Positions 45,245-53,402 of a stretch of DNA of 64,000 nt are shown here, piece by piece. The position numbers and the translations under genes were made by a program. The notes beneath the pieces were generated by a model, which was given only the letters and a program-made list of their open reading frames with translations, made no database searches and was not told the DNA's origin. This DNA is from an uncultured Fluviicola sp. (GTDB taxonomy: Bacteria > Bacteroidota > Bacteroidia > Flavobacteriales > Crocinitomicaceae): positions 124,001 through 188,000 of the forward strand of contig NZ_CAMLDC010000006.1 in assembly GCF_946478805.1 (NCBI RefSeq). The letters run 5' to 3'. Within the stretch, counting starts at the first letter, position 1, and each line of letters opens with the position of its first letter.

Positions 45245-46648
45245 ATGCTCTTTAGTAGTTTGGTCTTCCTTTTTTATTTTTTACCTGCGGTATTGATCGC
45301 TTATTACCTCAGTCCGCGCAATGGTAAAAATATTGTTTTATTGATTTTCAGTTTACTTTTTTACGCTTGGAGTGGTACCGGACTAACCTTGTTACTAATT
45401 ACGTCCGTAACTGTCAATTTTATTATAGCCAAACAAATTAATAAGCAAAAACAGGCAAAAAACTGGTTAATTGTCGGAATCATATTCAACGTCCTGTTAC
45501 TGGTCTTTTTCAAATACACCGGTTTTCTGATTGATAATGTCTTGGGATTGTTCCAAACACAAAATTCCGGTTGGTTCAAGGTGGCACTTCCCCTGGGAAT
45601 TTCCTTTTATACATTTCACCAGATTTCCATGCTACGGGATATCTACCGGGATCCGCAACTGCCTAAAGTGAGCTATCCGCGCACACTATTGTATGTTGTA
45701 TTCTTTCCACAACTGGTCGCCGGTCCCATCGTCCGCTATAAGGACATCATTTACCAGCTGATTGAACGAAAAGAATCCATTCAACAAGTTGCGCTGGGAA
45801 TCAAACGGTTCATTGTCGGATTATTCAAAAAAGTAATTATTGCCAATACCATGGCGGCAATAGCTGATTCCATTATGGATGCCAATCAGGCAACTTTGAC
45901 AACGAGTGCAGCGTGGCTTGGTATATTGGCTTACACCTTACAAATTTATTTTGATTTCTCCGGATACTCGGATATGGCGATCGGCTTGTCCCGTATGTTC
46001 GGAATTCGATTACTTGAAAACTTCGAATTTCCTTATATTGCCACCAGCATCAAGGATTTTTGGCGTAGATGGCATATTTCGCTGTCTACCTGGTTCCGTG
46101 ATTATGTCTATATCCCGCTGGGAGGAAATCGTGTCAGTAAAACACGCGTTTACATCAATCTATTCCTTGTCTTTGTATTGACCGGTTTTTGGCATGGAGC
46201 ATCCTGGAGCTTTATTTTTTGGGGTGTTTTTCATGGTTTCTTTCTTATCATTGAGCGATTAGGATTTGAACCGATCTTGAACCGCTTACCACTCATTCTG
46301 CGTTGGGCATATACGATGTTCATTGTAATGATAGGCTGGATCTTTTTCCGAATTGAAGTTTTTTCAGATGCCTGTTCATACATCGCACATCTGTTCACCA
46401 GCCAATCCGGAGCTGTTAAGACATGGGATTATTTCTTAGACAATGAACGCATTACACTCATAATCCTAGCTATCGTTATGAGTGTCTTACCATTCAATAA
46501 ATGGCTGAAAACTACCGAAACCCCTTTGGGAATTGGAAATCAACTGATCTCATTCAGTCGTGCATTGCTATTGTTGGTAGCCTTTCTCTACTGTGTGATG
46601 GAGTTAACAAGCAGTTCTTACAATCCATTTATCTATTTCAATTTCTAA
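45245..46648 (+). CDS. MBOAT family membrane O-acyltransferase, copy 2
   Basis: 467 aa, multipass. FWRRWHISLSTWFRDYVYIPLGG and TGFWHGASWSFIFWG carry the family residues including the catalytic histidine. The C-terminal SSYNPFIYFNF ending matches that of copy 1 (SGFNPFIYFRF), so the two are paralogues. Works with the AlgX-like protein before it. The next 250 bp (46649-46899) show no gene. Confidence 0.92.
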   Translation: MLFSSLVFLFYFLPAVLIAYYLSPRNGKNIVLLIFSLLFYAWSGTGLTLLLITSVTVNFIIAKQINKQKQAKNWLIVGIIFNVLLLVFFKYTGFLIDNVLGLFQTQNSGWFKVALPLGISFYTFHQISMLRDIYRDPQLPKVSYPRTLLYVVFFPQLVAGPIVRYKDIIYQLIERKESIQQVALGIKRFIVGLFKKVIIANTMAAIADSIMDANQATLTTSAAWLGILAYTLQIYFDFSGYSDMAIGLSRMFGIRLLENFEFPYIATSIKDFWRRWHISLSTWFRDYVYIPLGGNRVSKTRVYINLFLVFVLTGFWHGASWSFIFWGVFHGFFLIIERLGFEPILNRLPLILRWAYTMFIVMIGWIFFRIEVFSDACSYIAHLFTSQSGAVKTWDYFLDNERITLIILAIVMSVLPFNKWLKTTETPLGIGNQLISFSRALLLLVAFLYCVMELTSSSYNPFIYFNF

Positions 46649-46899
46649 GCGATTGCTGAATGTGAGTGAGTTTTTCAAATGTTATTCTGCCTTTGGGATA
46701 AGATCCTAAAAATCGATAATTGGCAAGCATATTGGAATCCCATCAGTAACCCATACAATTTAAATCCTTTATTTCTAGGGAAAATAGGTGAATGGAACCT
46801 TTCATCTTCACAATTAAAACTATACGATTAGTTATTCAATCCTAAACAATTGATAGAAAGCTGGTTTTTATACCTATCTTGCCGAACTAACAGATTGTA

Positions 46900-48018
46900 A
46901 TGAGCGAAATAGGTTCGGTGAAATGGAAGAAGAAAGATTTGGAACACTTCTTTCCCACATTAAAAAAACGCGTTGATGGATACTTCAGCGAAAACAAGAT
47001 AAAAAAACAAGGAAACCGTAAGCTCTATTTCAAAGCTATTGCCCTTTTAGGAATTTATCTGACTCCTTTCATTTTACTTCTGACAATTCAATTGCCGGTT
47101 TTTGCCCAATTGTTATTGTGGGCACTTATGGGATTCGCTTTGGCAGGTATCGGAATGAGTGTCATGCACGATGCGAATCATGGAGCTTTTTCAAAAAATA
47201 AAGTGCTTAACTATTTCATGGGACATACCCTCAACTTGTTGGGTGGTTCTGTTTGCAATTGGAAAATGCAGCATAATGTCTTACATCATACTTATACGAA
47301 CATAGCAAATATGGACGAGGATATCGATGATAAGTTACTGATGCGTTTTTGCCCGCATTCCGAACGAAAAGCGTATCACCGTTTCCAATTCATCTATGTG
47401 GTTTTCTTTTATTCCATATTGACTTTATATTGGGTAACCTTAAAAGATTTTGTCCAATTCATCCAATACCGCAAACACCGAACTTTTTGCGAAGAGAAGA
47501 AAAGCAGTATTCGCAAATTCACCCAGATCATTTTAATGAAAACCGTTTACTTTTTCACTATTCTGTACTTACCGATCGGCATCATTGGTTTACCGGTAGG
47601 TGCAACCATCGGAGGTTTCCTGATCATGCAGGCAATTGCCGGATTTATTCTTGCCTTGGTTTTCCAGTTGGCTCATACCGTTGAAGGAACAAGTCATCCG
47701 CTTCCAAATTCAGAAGGAATCATTGAAAACGACTGGGCAATCCATCAGCTGCAAACAACTGCCAACTTTGCCCGCAAAAGCAAATGGATCTCCTGGTATG
47801 TCGGTGGATTGAATTTCCAGGTAGAGCATCATTTGTTTCCTTACATCTCGCATGTTCATTATCCACATATTGCGGAAATTGTGAAAGAGACTGCAGAAGA
47901 ATTCGGTGTTCCTTATTTGGAAAACCAAACTTTTATGAACGCGGTGAACTCACATTTCACATTCTTGTACCAGTTGGGAAAACCTTGTGTTGTTGAAGTA
48001 GAAGCAATCCGGGCTTAG
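46900..48018 (+). CDS. Fatty acid desaturase (acyl-lipid / linoleoyl-CoA desaturase type)
   Basis: 372 aa membrane enzyme with three histidine boxes: HDANH near residue 90, HNVLHH near 125 and QVEHH near 307, which bind the di-iron centre. Two helical hairpins lie between them. The QxxHH third box points to front-end type desaturases (delta-5/6 like) acting on lipid-bound chains. Stand-alone gene, useful for membrane fluidity. Confidence 0.92.
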   Translation: MSEIGSVKWKKKDLEHFFPTLKKRVDGYFSENKIKKQGNRKLYFKAIALLGIYLTPFILLLTIQLPVFAQLLLWALMGFALAGIGMSVMHDANHGAFSKNKVLNYFMGHTLNLLGGSVCNWKMQHNVLHHTYTNIANMDEDIDDKLLMRFCPHSERKAYHRFQFIYVVFFYSILTLYWVTLKDFVQFIQYRKHRTFCEEKKSSIRKFTQIILMKTVYFFTILYLPIGIIGLPVGATIGGFLIMQAIAGFILALVFQLAHTVEGTSHPLPNSEGIIENDWAIHQLQTTANFARKSKWISWYVGGLNFQVEHHLFPYISHVHYPHIAEIVKETAEEFGVPYLENQTFMNAVNSHFTFLYQLGKPCVVEVEAIRA

Positions 48019-48048
48019 AACACTTGTTCAAGTTTTCACCACACTTAA

Positions 48049-48258
48049 TTAATTTCCTGTACTTTTCAAAAAAAGTGTCGTTAGTGTTCTTGCCCAATAA
48101 CGGGGAACAGCATGTGTTTCCTGTAAGAATGCTACCAGTTCATTTGATTTCTTTTCTGCAGCATTGAAATCTTTCAGGGTTTCCATCCAAAATACGATTG
48201 GCTTGCCTGTTTTTTCGATAACTTGTTCGTCACTTACGTCCCAGTATTCTTTTTTCAT
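48049..48258 (-). CDS. DUF4287 family small protein
   Basis: 69 aa. SDEQVIEKTGKPIVFW, a short helix, KSNELVAFLQETHAVPRYWARTLT: the helical pattern of DUF4287, also seen as an N-terminal part of bacterial DUF5655-type proteins. Role unknown. Convergent with the desaturase gene. Confidence 0.75.
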   Translation of the reverse strand: MKKEYWDVSDEQVIEKTGKPIVFWMETLKDFNAAEKKSNELVAFLQETHAVPRYWARTLTTLFLKSTGN

Positions 48259-48567
48259 TCGTACAAAATTACTTCCCGTTACGAAAGTACTGATCTATTT
48301 CCACCTTTTTTTCATTGCCAAAAAAATGTGGAGCCAAAAAAGTCTAGGCCTGTACTAGAAAATCTAAAAACTACGCGACCTGAAGCGAAGCATTCAAAAC
48401 TCATCCAACCGCCTCAGCGGATTGGACTCAAACAATGAATGTTTTTTCCGCTTCACTTGCTTGTTTTTCACGATTTACAGCGTAAGGGCCAACATCAGAA
48501 CCCTCCGTTAACAAAAAAATAACACTTGGCACGGGATTTGTTTTGGGTTGGGAACTAAACAACATAC
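48259..48567. other. Intergenic region without recognised gene
   Basis: About 309 bp between divergent genes. A short hairpin (TCCAACCGC/GCGGATTGGA, loop CTCA) lies at about 48403-48426; it has no T-run. No convincing promoter or ORF seen. Confidence 0.4.
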
Positions 48568-49182
48568 ATGAAACTTTTTTTCTACTTTTTAGCCTTATCC
48601 GTATTGTTGATTTCCTGTAAAAAAGGAAAAACCTTAAAGCACGAAGTTGCTGTTCAATTCATTACAACCACTAATTCGGGCATTTATCCGGAAGGACTCT
48701 TCCCTCCTTTCAATGCAAATGATCCGACAGAATCGTCACATAGTCCGAATTATGCACATGAATATTCCAAGGAGCAGATAGCAGAACGGTTCAATTTGAA
48801 ACTGAAGTCTTGCCTGGACAAAAACAATATCTTTCTCCAGGAAGATTCTACAGCATACGTTTTGGTCATCACAGGAATGAACCTCAGCGAAACACTGAAA
48901 CGCCAAAGTTATATCGATAGTTGTGGATTCAATAATCCGGTCAATTATGTTTACTATTCGGATTTACGATTTTCAATCAGCGCTGAACTTTATAAAAATG
49001 GTGTTCTCCTTTCCACTTTTAAGGAAGAAGGTAATTCACACGACTCGGTCAGATCCAAAAAGGATAGTTGTAATGCTCCAAAGATTCTCCGTACGGCCCG
49101 ATCCGCTTCCTCCCTGGTAGACCAGGTTGCCAAAGAACTGCGTGTTCGTGTTTCCAAGAAACTATTTGACCTGGAAGGATAA
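48568..49182 (+). CDS. Lipoprotein of unknown function
   Basis: 204 aa. Signal MKLFFYFLALSVLLISC with lipobox LISC, then a lysine-rich start of the mature protein. Two cysteine pairs later (CLDK, SCGF, DSCNAP) might form disulfides. No known domain recognised. Ends 110 bp before the nuclease gene, same direction. Confidence 0.65.
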   Translation: MKLFFYFLALSVLLISCKKGKTLKHEVAVQFITTTNSGIYPEGLFPPFNANDPTESSHSPNYAHEYSKEQIAERFNLKLKSCLDKNNIFLQEDSTAYVLVITGMNLSETLKRQSYIDSCGFNNPVNYVYYSDLRFSISAELYKNGVLLSTFKEEGNSHDSVRSKKDSCNAPKILRTARSASSLVDQVAKELRVRVSKKLFDLEG

Positions 49183-49292
49183 AATTCAGCTTAAAATCAA
49201 CATAATTGAAATGGATCCCAAACAAATTGAATGAAATAAGCTATTTTTAATCTGTCACATTATTCACGTTGAATCCGGCATTATTAAATTCT

Positions 49293-50249
49293 ATGAGAAT
49301 CTTTATCTTTTTAGCAATCAGTCTATTCCATGCAATGGGATTTTCACAATCGAATCCGAAACCAAATGAAGCGGATTTCGCGGGATTAAAAACCATCCAA
49401 CCAAAAACGATCCCGAACCTGGAAATTCCGGGAACAAATCCTCCCGATCTGATTATCACTCATACTGGATTTTCGCTCCTATACAACGAGCCCCACGAAC
49501 AGGCTTCATGGGTGGCATATGAATTGACGAAAGAGGAAACCACCAAAAAGTTCGAGCGAACGGACAAATTTATCCCGGATCCGAAAGTAAGTACTAAAAC
49601 GGCCAATAATGCAGATTACGCAGGAGCAGGTTACGATCGTGGACATTTAGCTCCGGCAGCAGATATGGGCTGGTCGGAAATTACGGTGGCTGAAAGTTTC
49701 TACTACAGCAATATGAGCCCTCAGGAACCAAGTTTCAATCGTGGAATCTGGAAGAAAACGGAAGAGTTAGTACGGGATTGGGCGATTGAAAACAATTCAT
49801 TGTTTATCATAACCGGTCCGGTTTTAACTACAGGTCTTAAAACCATCGGGAAAAATGAAGTATCCGTTCCGAAGTATTATTACAAGGTCATTTTGGATTA
49901 TTCGCAACCTTCGGTAAAAGGGATCGGATTCATCATGCCCAATGCGGACTCGAAAGAATCTCCTGCTCATTTTGCAGTATCCATCGACAGTATTGAACAA
50001 TTTACCGGGATTGATTTTTTTCCATTATTACCCGATGACCAGGAAAATCTAATTGAAAAAACGCTTTGCATGGATTGCTGGACTTGGAACGACAATCAGG
50101 GAACTTCAACTCCGAAAAAGAAGGTCGAAACTGCACAAACCGGTAAAACAGCAGCTGTGCAATGTTCCAAAATTACCCAATCCAAGAAACGTTGCAAACG
50201 CATGACGAAAAGTCCAAATGGGTATTGTTCACAGCATGGAGGAAACTAA
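49293..50249 (+). CDS. Secreted DNA/RNA non-specific endonuclease with C-terminal cysteine/histidine motif
   Basis: 318 aa from the ATG at 49293, which gives a signal peptide (MRIFIFLAISLFHAMGFSQ); an upstream TTG at 49269 is unlikely. NUC1-type domain with YDRGHLAPAADM (His118 the expected general base), SNMSPQEPSFNRGIWKKTEE carrying the metal-binding Asn, and a later SIDSIEQFTGIDFFP. The last 30 residues, QCSKITQSKKRCKRMTKSP...CSQH, form a small Cys-Cys-Cys-His motif common in Bacteroidota nucleases and probably binding zinc or DNA. Nutritional or defensive degradation of external nucleic acids is likely. Confidence 0.88.
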   Translation: MRIFIFLAISLFHAMGFSQSNPKPNEADFAGLKTIQPKTIPNLEIPGTNPPDLIITHTGFSLLYNEPHEQASWVAYELTKEETTKKFERTDKFIPDPKVSTKTANNADYAGAGYDRGHLAPAADMGWSEITVAESFYYSNMSPQEPSFNRGIWKKTEELVRDWAIENNSLFIITGPVLTTGLKTIGKNEVSVPKYYYKVILDYSQPSVKGIGFIMPNADSKESPAHFAVSIDSIEQFTGIDFFPLLPDDQENLIEKTLCMDCWTWNDNQGTSTPKKKVETAQTGKTAAVQCSKITQSKKRCKRMTKSPNGYCSQHGGN

Positions 50250-50273
50250 AAAAGACTTTTCATACCATCAAAA

Positions 50274-50303
50274 AAAAGCGCAACATATACATGCTGCGCT
50301 TTT
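50274..50303. terminator. Bidirectional terminator between convergent genes
   Basis: AAAAGCGCA/TGCGCTTTT stem with additional CAT/ATG pairing inside. A-run on the left and T-run on the right allow use from both strands (nuclease gene and T9SS gene). Confidence 0.8.
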
Positions 50304-50324
50304 CTGTTAAATAGCTAAGTCAAA

Positions 50325-53186
50325 TCAATACTTCACCACTCTTTTCTGTGCCGTTTTTGATTCACTACTGATCTGAAGAATGAACATATTCCCCTGTAGT
50401 TCACTTAGATCAAGATTTTGCATCGCCTGGTAATTTGTTACCGTTTGAAGCAATTTTCCGTTCATATCAAAGATTTGGATAGTTCCTCCCGTTTCTGAAA
50501 TTCCATTGATCCGAACAAGACCTGTTGTCGGATTCGGATACACCGTGAACAAATCTCCCTCAATGACACTTTCCTCAATTCCAAGACTTTCTGAAATCGG
50601 ATCGAAGTTGATTCCACAAGGTCCGTTGTTGCTTAAAAATGCGCTTCTAACCGCAGCTGCTTTGACAAATAAATCTGTAACCGGTTCAAAAAGTGTTACT
50701 GCAGGTGCATTTTGACGCTTAAACAGGTAAGCATAATCCAACTCCACAAATTCACCGTTACTTAGAGCAGTTTTTCCAAAGGAATATGCATTTCGTCGAT
50801 CTCCTCCCGGATTTGCGGTAGACCCTGTACCGCCAGGATCCATTTCAGACCAGTTAAAACCTGGAGAAATTCCTCCCGTACCAAAATTGTAGCTGTCTTC
50901 TCCTCCAGAATACATATATCTTGTGGGAATTGTTGTTGTTCCAACATCTCCTGAAAACCCTGTTCCACCATAAAAAACGGTGTCTCCGAAACGGAAATAT
51001 CCTGTAAATAAATGATACCATTCTTCAGCAGTTGCAGGATCTGATACGCTAGGAGAAGCACCTGCTCCTGTAAATACATTGCCTGAATACAACCCCGTGT
51101 ATTCATTATCTGTTATTCCATCATTGTATCCATAGCCATTTACCGATTGTCCGGGAAGAATTCCGATTCCATTATCTAAACCGTCATTTGCTTGTTTGAA
51201 GCCTTTTAAGACCATCACTCCCTGTGCTGCTAAAGTATCGTGAAAACCAATCCGTCCTGAGTTATCTTCATCAAACAAATCCGAATTATAATTATAGACC
51301 ATTCCCAAATCGACATTGGTACCTGCATAATCATCGTTGCTATTCCCTAAATCGCCATCAAATCGACCGCCGAAGAATAAGGAATCAATAACAGCTCCAC
51401 GTGAATATATCTGGATTTTACGCATCAATACATCGTCAAATGATTCCGTAGTATCACAAGATTGTGTATAGATGTAACTATGGAACTCAAGCGCTTTACT
51501 GTCGTCTCCGCTTGTTCGGTAATGGGTAATGCTAAATACACAATCGGTTCCGTAAATAGTTGGATAATCTCCCAAAAGCGGTTCATAAACACCATTTGTA
51601 TTGATATCTGCAAAAGGTGCAAGATTTGCCGTTTGACCTAAAGCTGTATTCCCATGTGCAGGCCAGTTCCGAATTTCCCATACCGGGAGATAAGTCGACG
51701 ACCCTGATTGAACGGAATCAATATGATCCAGGATCATCTGCATAGTCACGTGATATGGCCGGTTGTATTTTGATTCGATAACCGGATCATACATACCACT
51801 TGTCGTAAAAGGTCCCGGAAGCTCATTGTACTGATTTGAAAAATCAGATTTCGCATTTGAAATCGTATCATTCGCACCAATAAACCCAACAAAATGTTCG
51901 CTTAAATTATAACATGTTGAAATCCCTGCGTTATGAAAGGCTCCACCAACTGCCGGGGCGGGATTGGTAATCACTTTCGTCCCCATTCCGGTCCATACTC
52001 TTAAATTTTGTAATGATTTAATAAATGACCAGTATTCATTCTCTGTCAATTTTGGAATTTTCGAATATGCTTCGCAATAGACTGTTTGTCCATAGCTGGC
52101 ATGATCATTTAAATCCCAGGACAAACCTTTTACATCATGCGAACCAACCAAAAGCATTCCATTGGGATTTTTCAGCATATGATAAACAAACATGACGGTT
52201 GATATCGAATCAATCGACTGGAAATTCTGATTTGCCCTGTAGAACATCGCCGCGTTTGTATTGTTTCCTTTATAGTACAGATGATAGGTATTGTCTTTGT
52301 ATTCGATCTGGCTTGTATTTGAATTGGGAGGAGCAGTGAATGTTCCACTGTTTATCATGGTTCCCGCAGCATCATAGTGTTCGATTGCAGCCCCGTTGCT
52401 TACCCCGATTGTCGTTGAATCAATTAAAAAAGAACTTACTGAACGGTTAGTTGCAATTCCGGTTGTTACACTTGTATAATTGCTTGCCGCCGTTCGGGTA
52501 AAGATGGTTGCGCTTGACACTCCTGCTCCTAAAACCACTTTCTCCAAACCGTTTACCACAAACAAATTCCCGGTTTTATAGCCAGACAATACTGTATTTA
52601 CATAAGAAGGTACTGTAGTAATTGATGCACTAACAGTTTCCTGAGTTGGCGCCGTGAAAGTACCCGTATTGAGTGCTACACGTACCAGCGAACCTGTACT
52701 TTTAACAACGTAGGTTACCAGTTGATTCCCCACCAATTTCGGTTCAAAATAAGCCAATTTGTAATCCGTAGTGCCGGTAAGTGTGCTGATCAAAGCCCCG
52801 CTTGTTTTGTCGACTTTTAACCAAAGTAATCTCATGACCGTATTCGAGGATGAAATACCCAAAACATAATACCGTTCGTTTCCACTCTCAATAGCAGTCA
52901 TCAAGAAAAATTCCTGAGTAGTCGCAGGCATATTTACGGTGTAGATATACTCGTCAAATGTTTCCAAATCACCAAGTGCCGAAATGTGTTCTTTAAGAAG
53001 GTACAACTCGCTAAACCCTCTTCCTATAAAGGTAAACAGATCAACTTCTTTTTGAGCATCTTCACGAGCATAACTCGAAAAAGAAGTGGTTGGATTAGAA
53101 CCGCTAGCATGCAAAAAAGTCCGATTAAACTGAGAAAAAGCAAGTGCGCTTGACAATAGAAAAAGACAGGTAGAAATTATTTTCAT
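50325..53186 (-). CDS. Large type IX secretion substrate with C-terminal sorting domain, paralogue 1
   Basis: 953 aa. Signal peptide MKIISTCLFLLSSALAFSQ; beta-rich propeller-like first part with repeated ISTVMF/SFLID-type strands; a middle part with several acidic, possibly calcium-binding loops (DANTNGVYEPLLGDYP, FDEDNSGRIGF); and a C-terminal Por_Secre_tail: VYPNPTTGLVRI...GTIQIFDMNGKLLQ...NMFILQISSES with terminal KRVVKY. It should pass the outer membrane by T9SS and stay on the surface or be released. Function otherwise unknown. A paralogue with an almost identical tail lies directly upstream. Confidence 0.85.
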   Translation of the reverse strand: MKIISTCLFLLSSALAFSQFNRTFLHASGSNPTTSFSSYAREDAQKEVDLFTFIGRGFSELYLLKEHISALGDLETFDEYIYTVNMPATTQEFFLMTAIESGNERYYVLGISSSNTVMRLLWLKVDKTSGALISTLTGTTDYKLAYFEPKLVGNQLVTYVVKSTGSLVRVALNTGTFTAPTQETVSASITTVPSYVNTVLSGYKTGNLFVVNGLEKVVLGAGVSSATIFTRTAASNYTSVTTGIATNRSVSSFLIDSTTIGVSNGAAIEHYDAAGTMINSGTFTAPPNSNTSQIEYKDNTYHLYYKGNNTNAAMFYRANQNFQSIDSISTVMFVYHMLKNPNGMLLVGSHDVKGLSWDLNDHASYGQTVYCEAYSKIPKLTENEYWSFIKSLQNLRVWTGMGTKVITNPAPAVGGAFHNAGISTCYNLSEHFVGFIGANDTISNAKSDFSNQYNELPGPFTTSGMYDPVIESKYNRPYHVTMQMILDHIDSVQSGSSTYLPVWEIRNWPAHGNTALGQTANLAPFADINTNGVYEPLLGDYPTIYGTDCVFSITHYRTSGDDSKALEFHSYIYTQSCDTTESFDDVLMRKIQIYSRGAVIDSLFFGGRFDGDLGNSNDDYAGTNVDLGMVYNYNSDLFDEDNSGRIGFHDTLAAQGVMVLKGFKQANDGLDNGIGILPGQSVNGYGYNDGITDNEYTGLYSGNVFTGAGASPSVSDPATAEEWYHLFTGYFRFGDTVFYGGTGFSGDVGTTTIPTRYMYSGGEDSYNFGTGGISPGFNWSEMDPGGTGSTANPGGDRRNAYSFGKTALSNGEFVELDYAYLFKRQNAPAVTLFEPVTDLFVKAAAVRSAFLSNNGPCGINFDPISESLGIEESVIEGDLFTVYPNPTTGLVRINGISETGGTIQIFDMNGKLLQTVTNYQAMQNLDLSELQGNMFILQISSESKTAQKRVVKY

Positions 53187-53286
53187 ACGATAAGGGAGTT
53201 AAGCTGTTAATATCCGTTTACTAAACTTAACTAAAGTAATCGTACCTCGTACTTGCGGGTTATATTTTAACAGTTATTTCACAAAA

Positions 53287-53316
53287 AAAACCATCCGTCT
53301 AATGACGAATGGTTTT
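53287..53316 (-). terminator. Terminator after paralogue 2
   Basis: Stem AAAACCATTCGTC/GACGGATGGTTTT on the minus strand with an ATTA loop and trailing T-run, 87 bp after the stop at 53403. Confidence 0.8.
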
Positions 53317-53402
53317 CTAATAATACACGCTGTCGTTTTGATTGATGCTGTTGACATCGGGATGTACCAAGAATAATCAACAGAATACCCGACCCGACAG
53401 AA

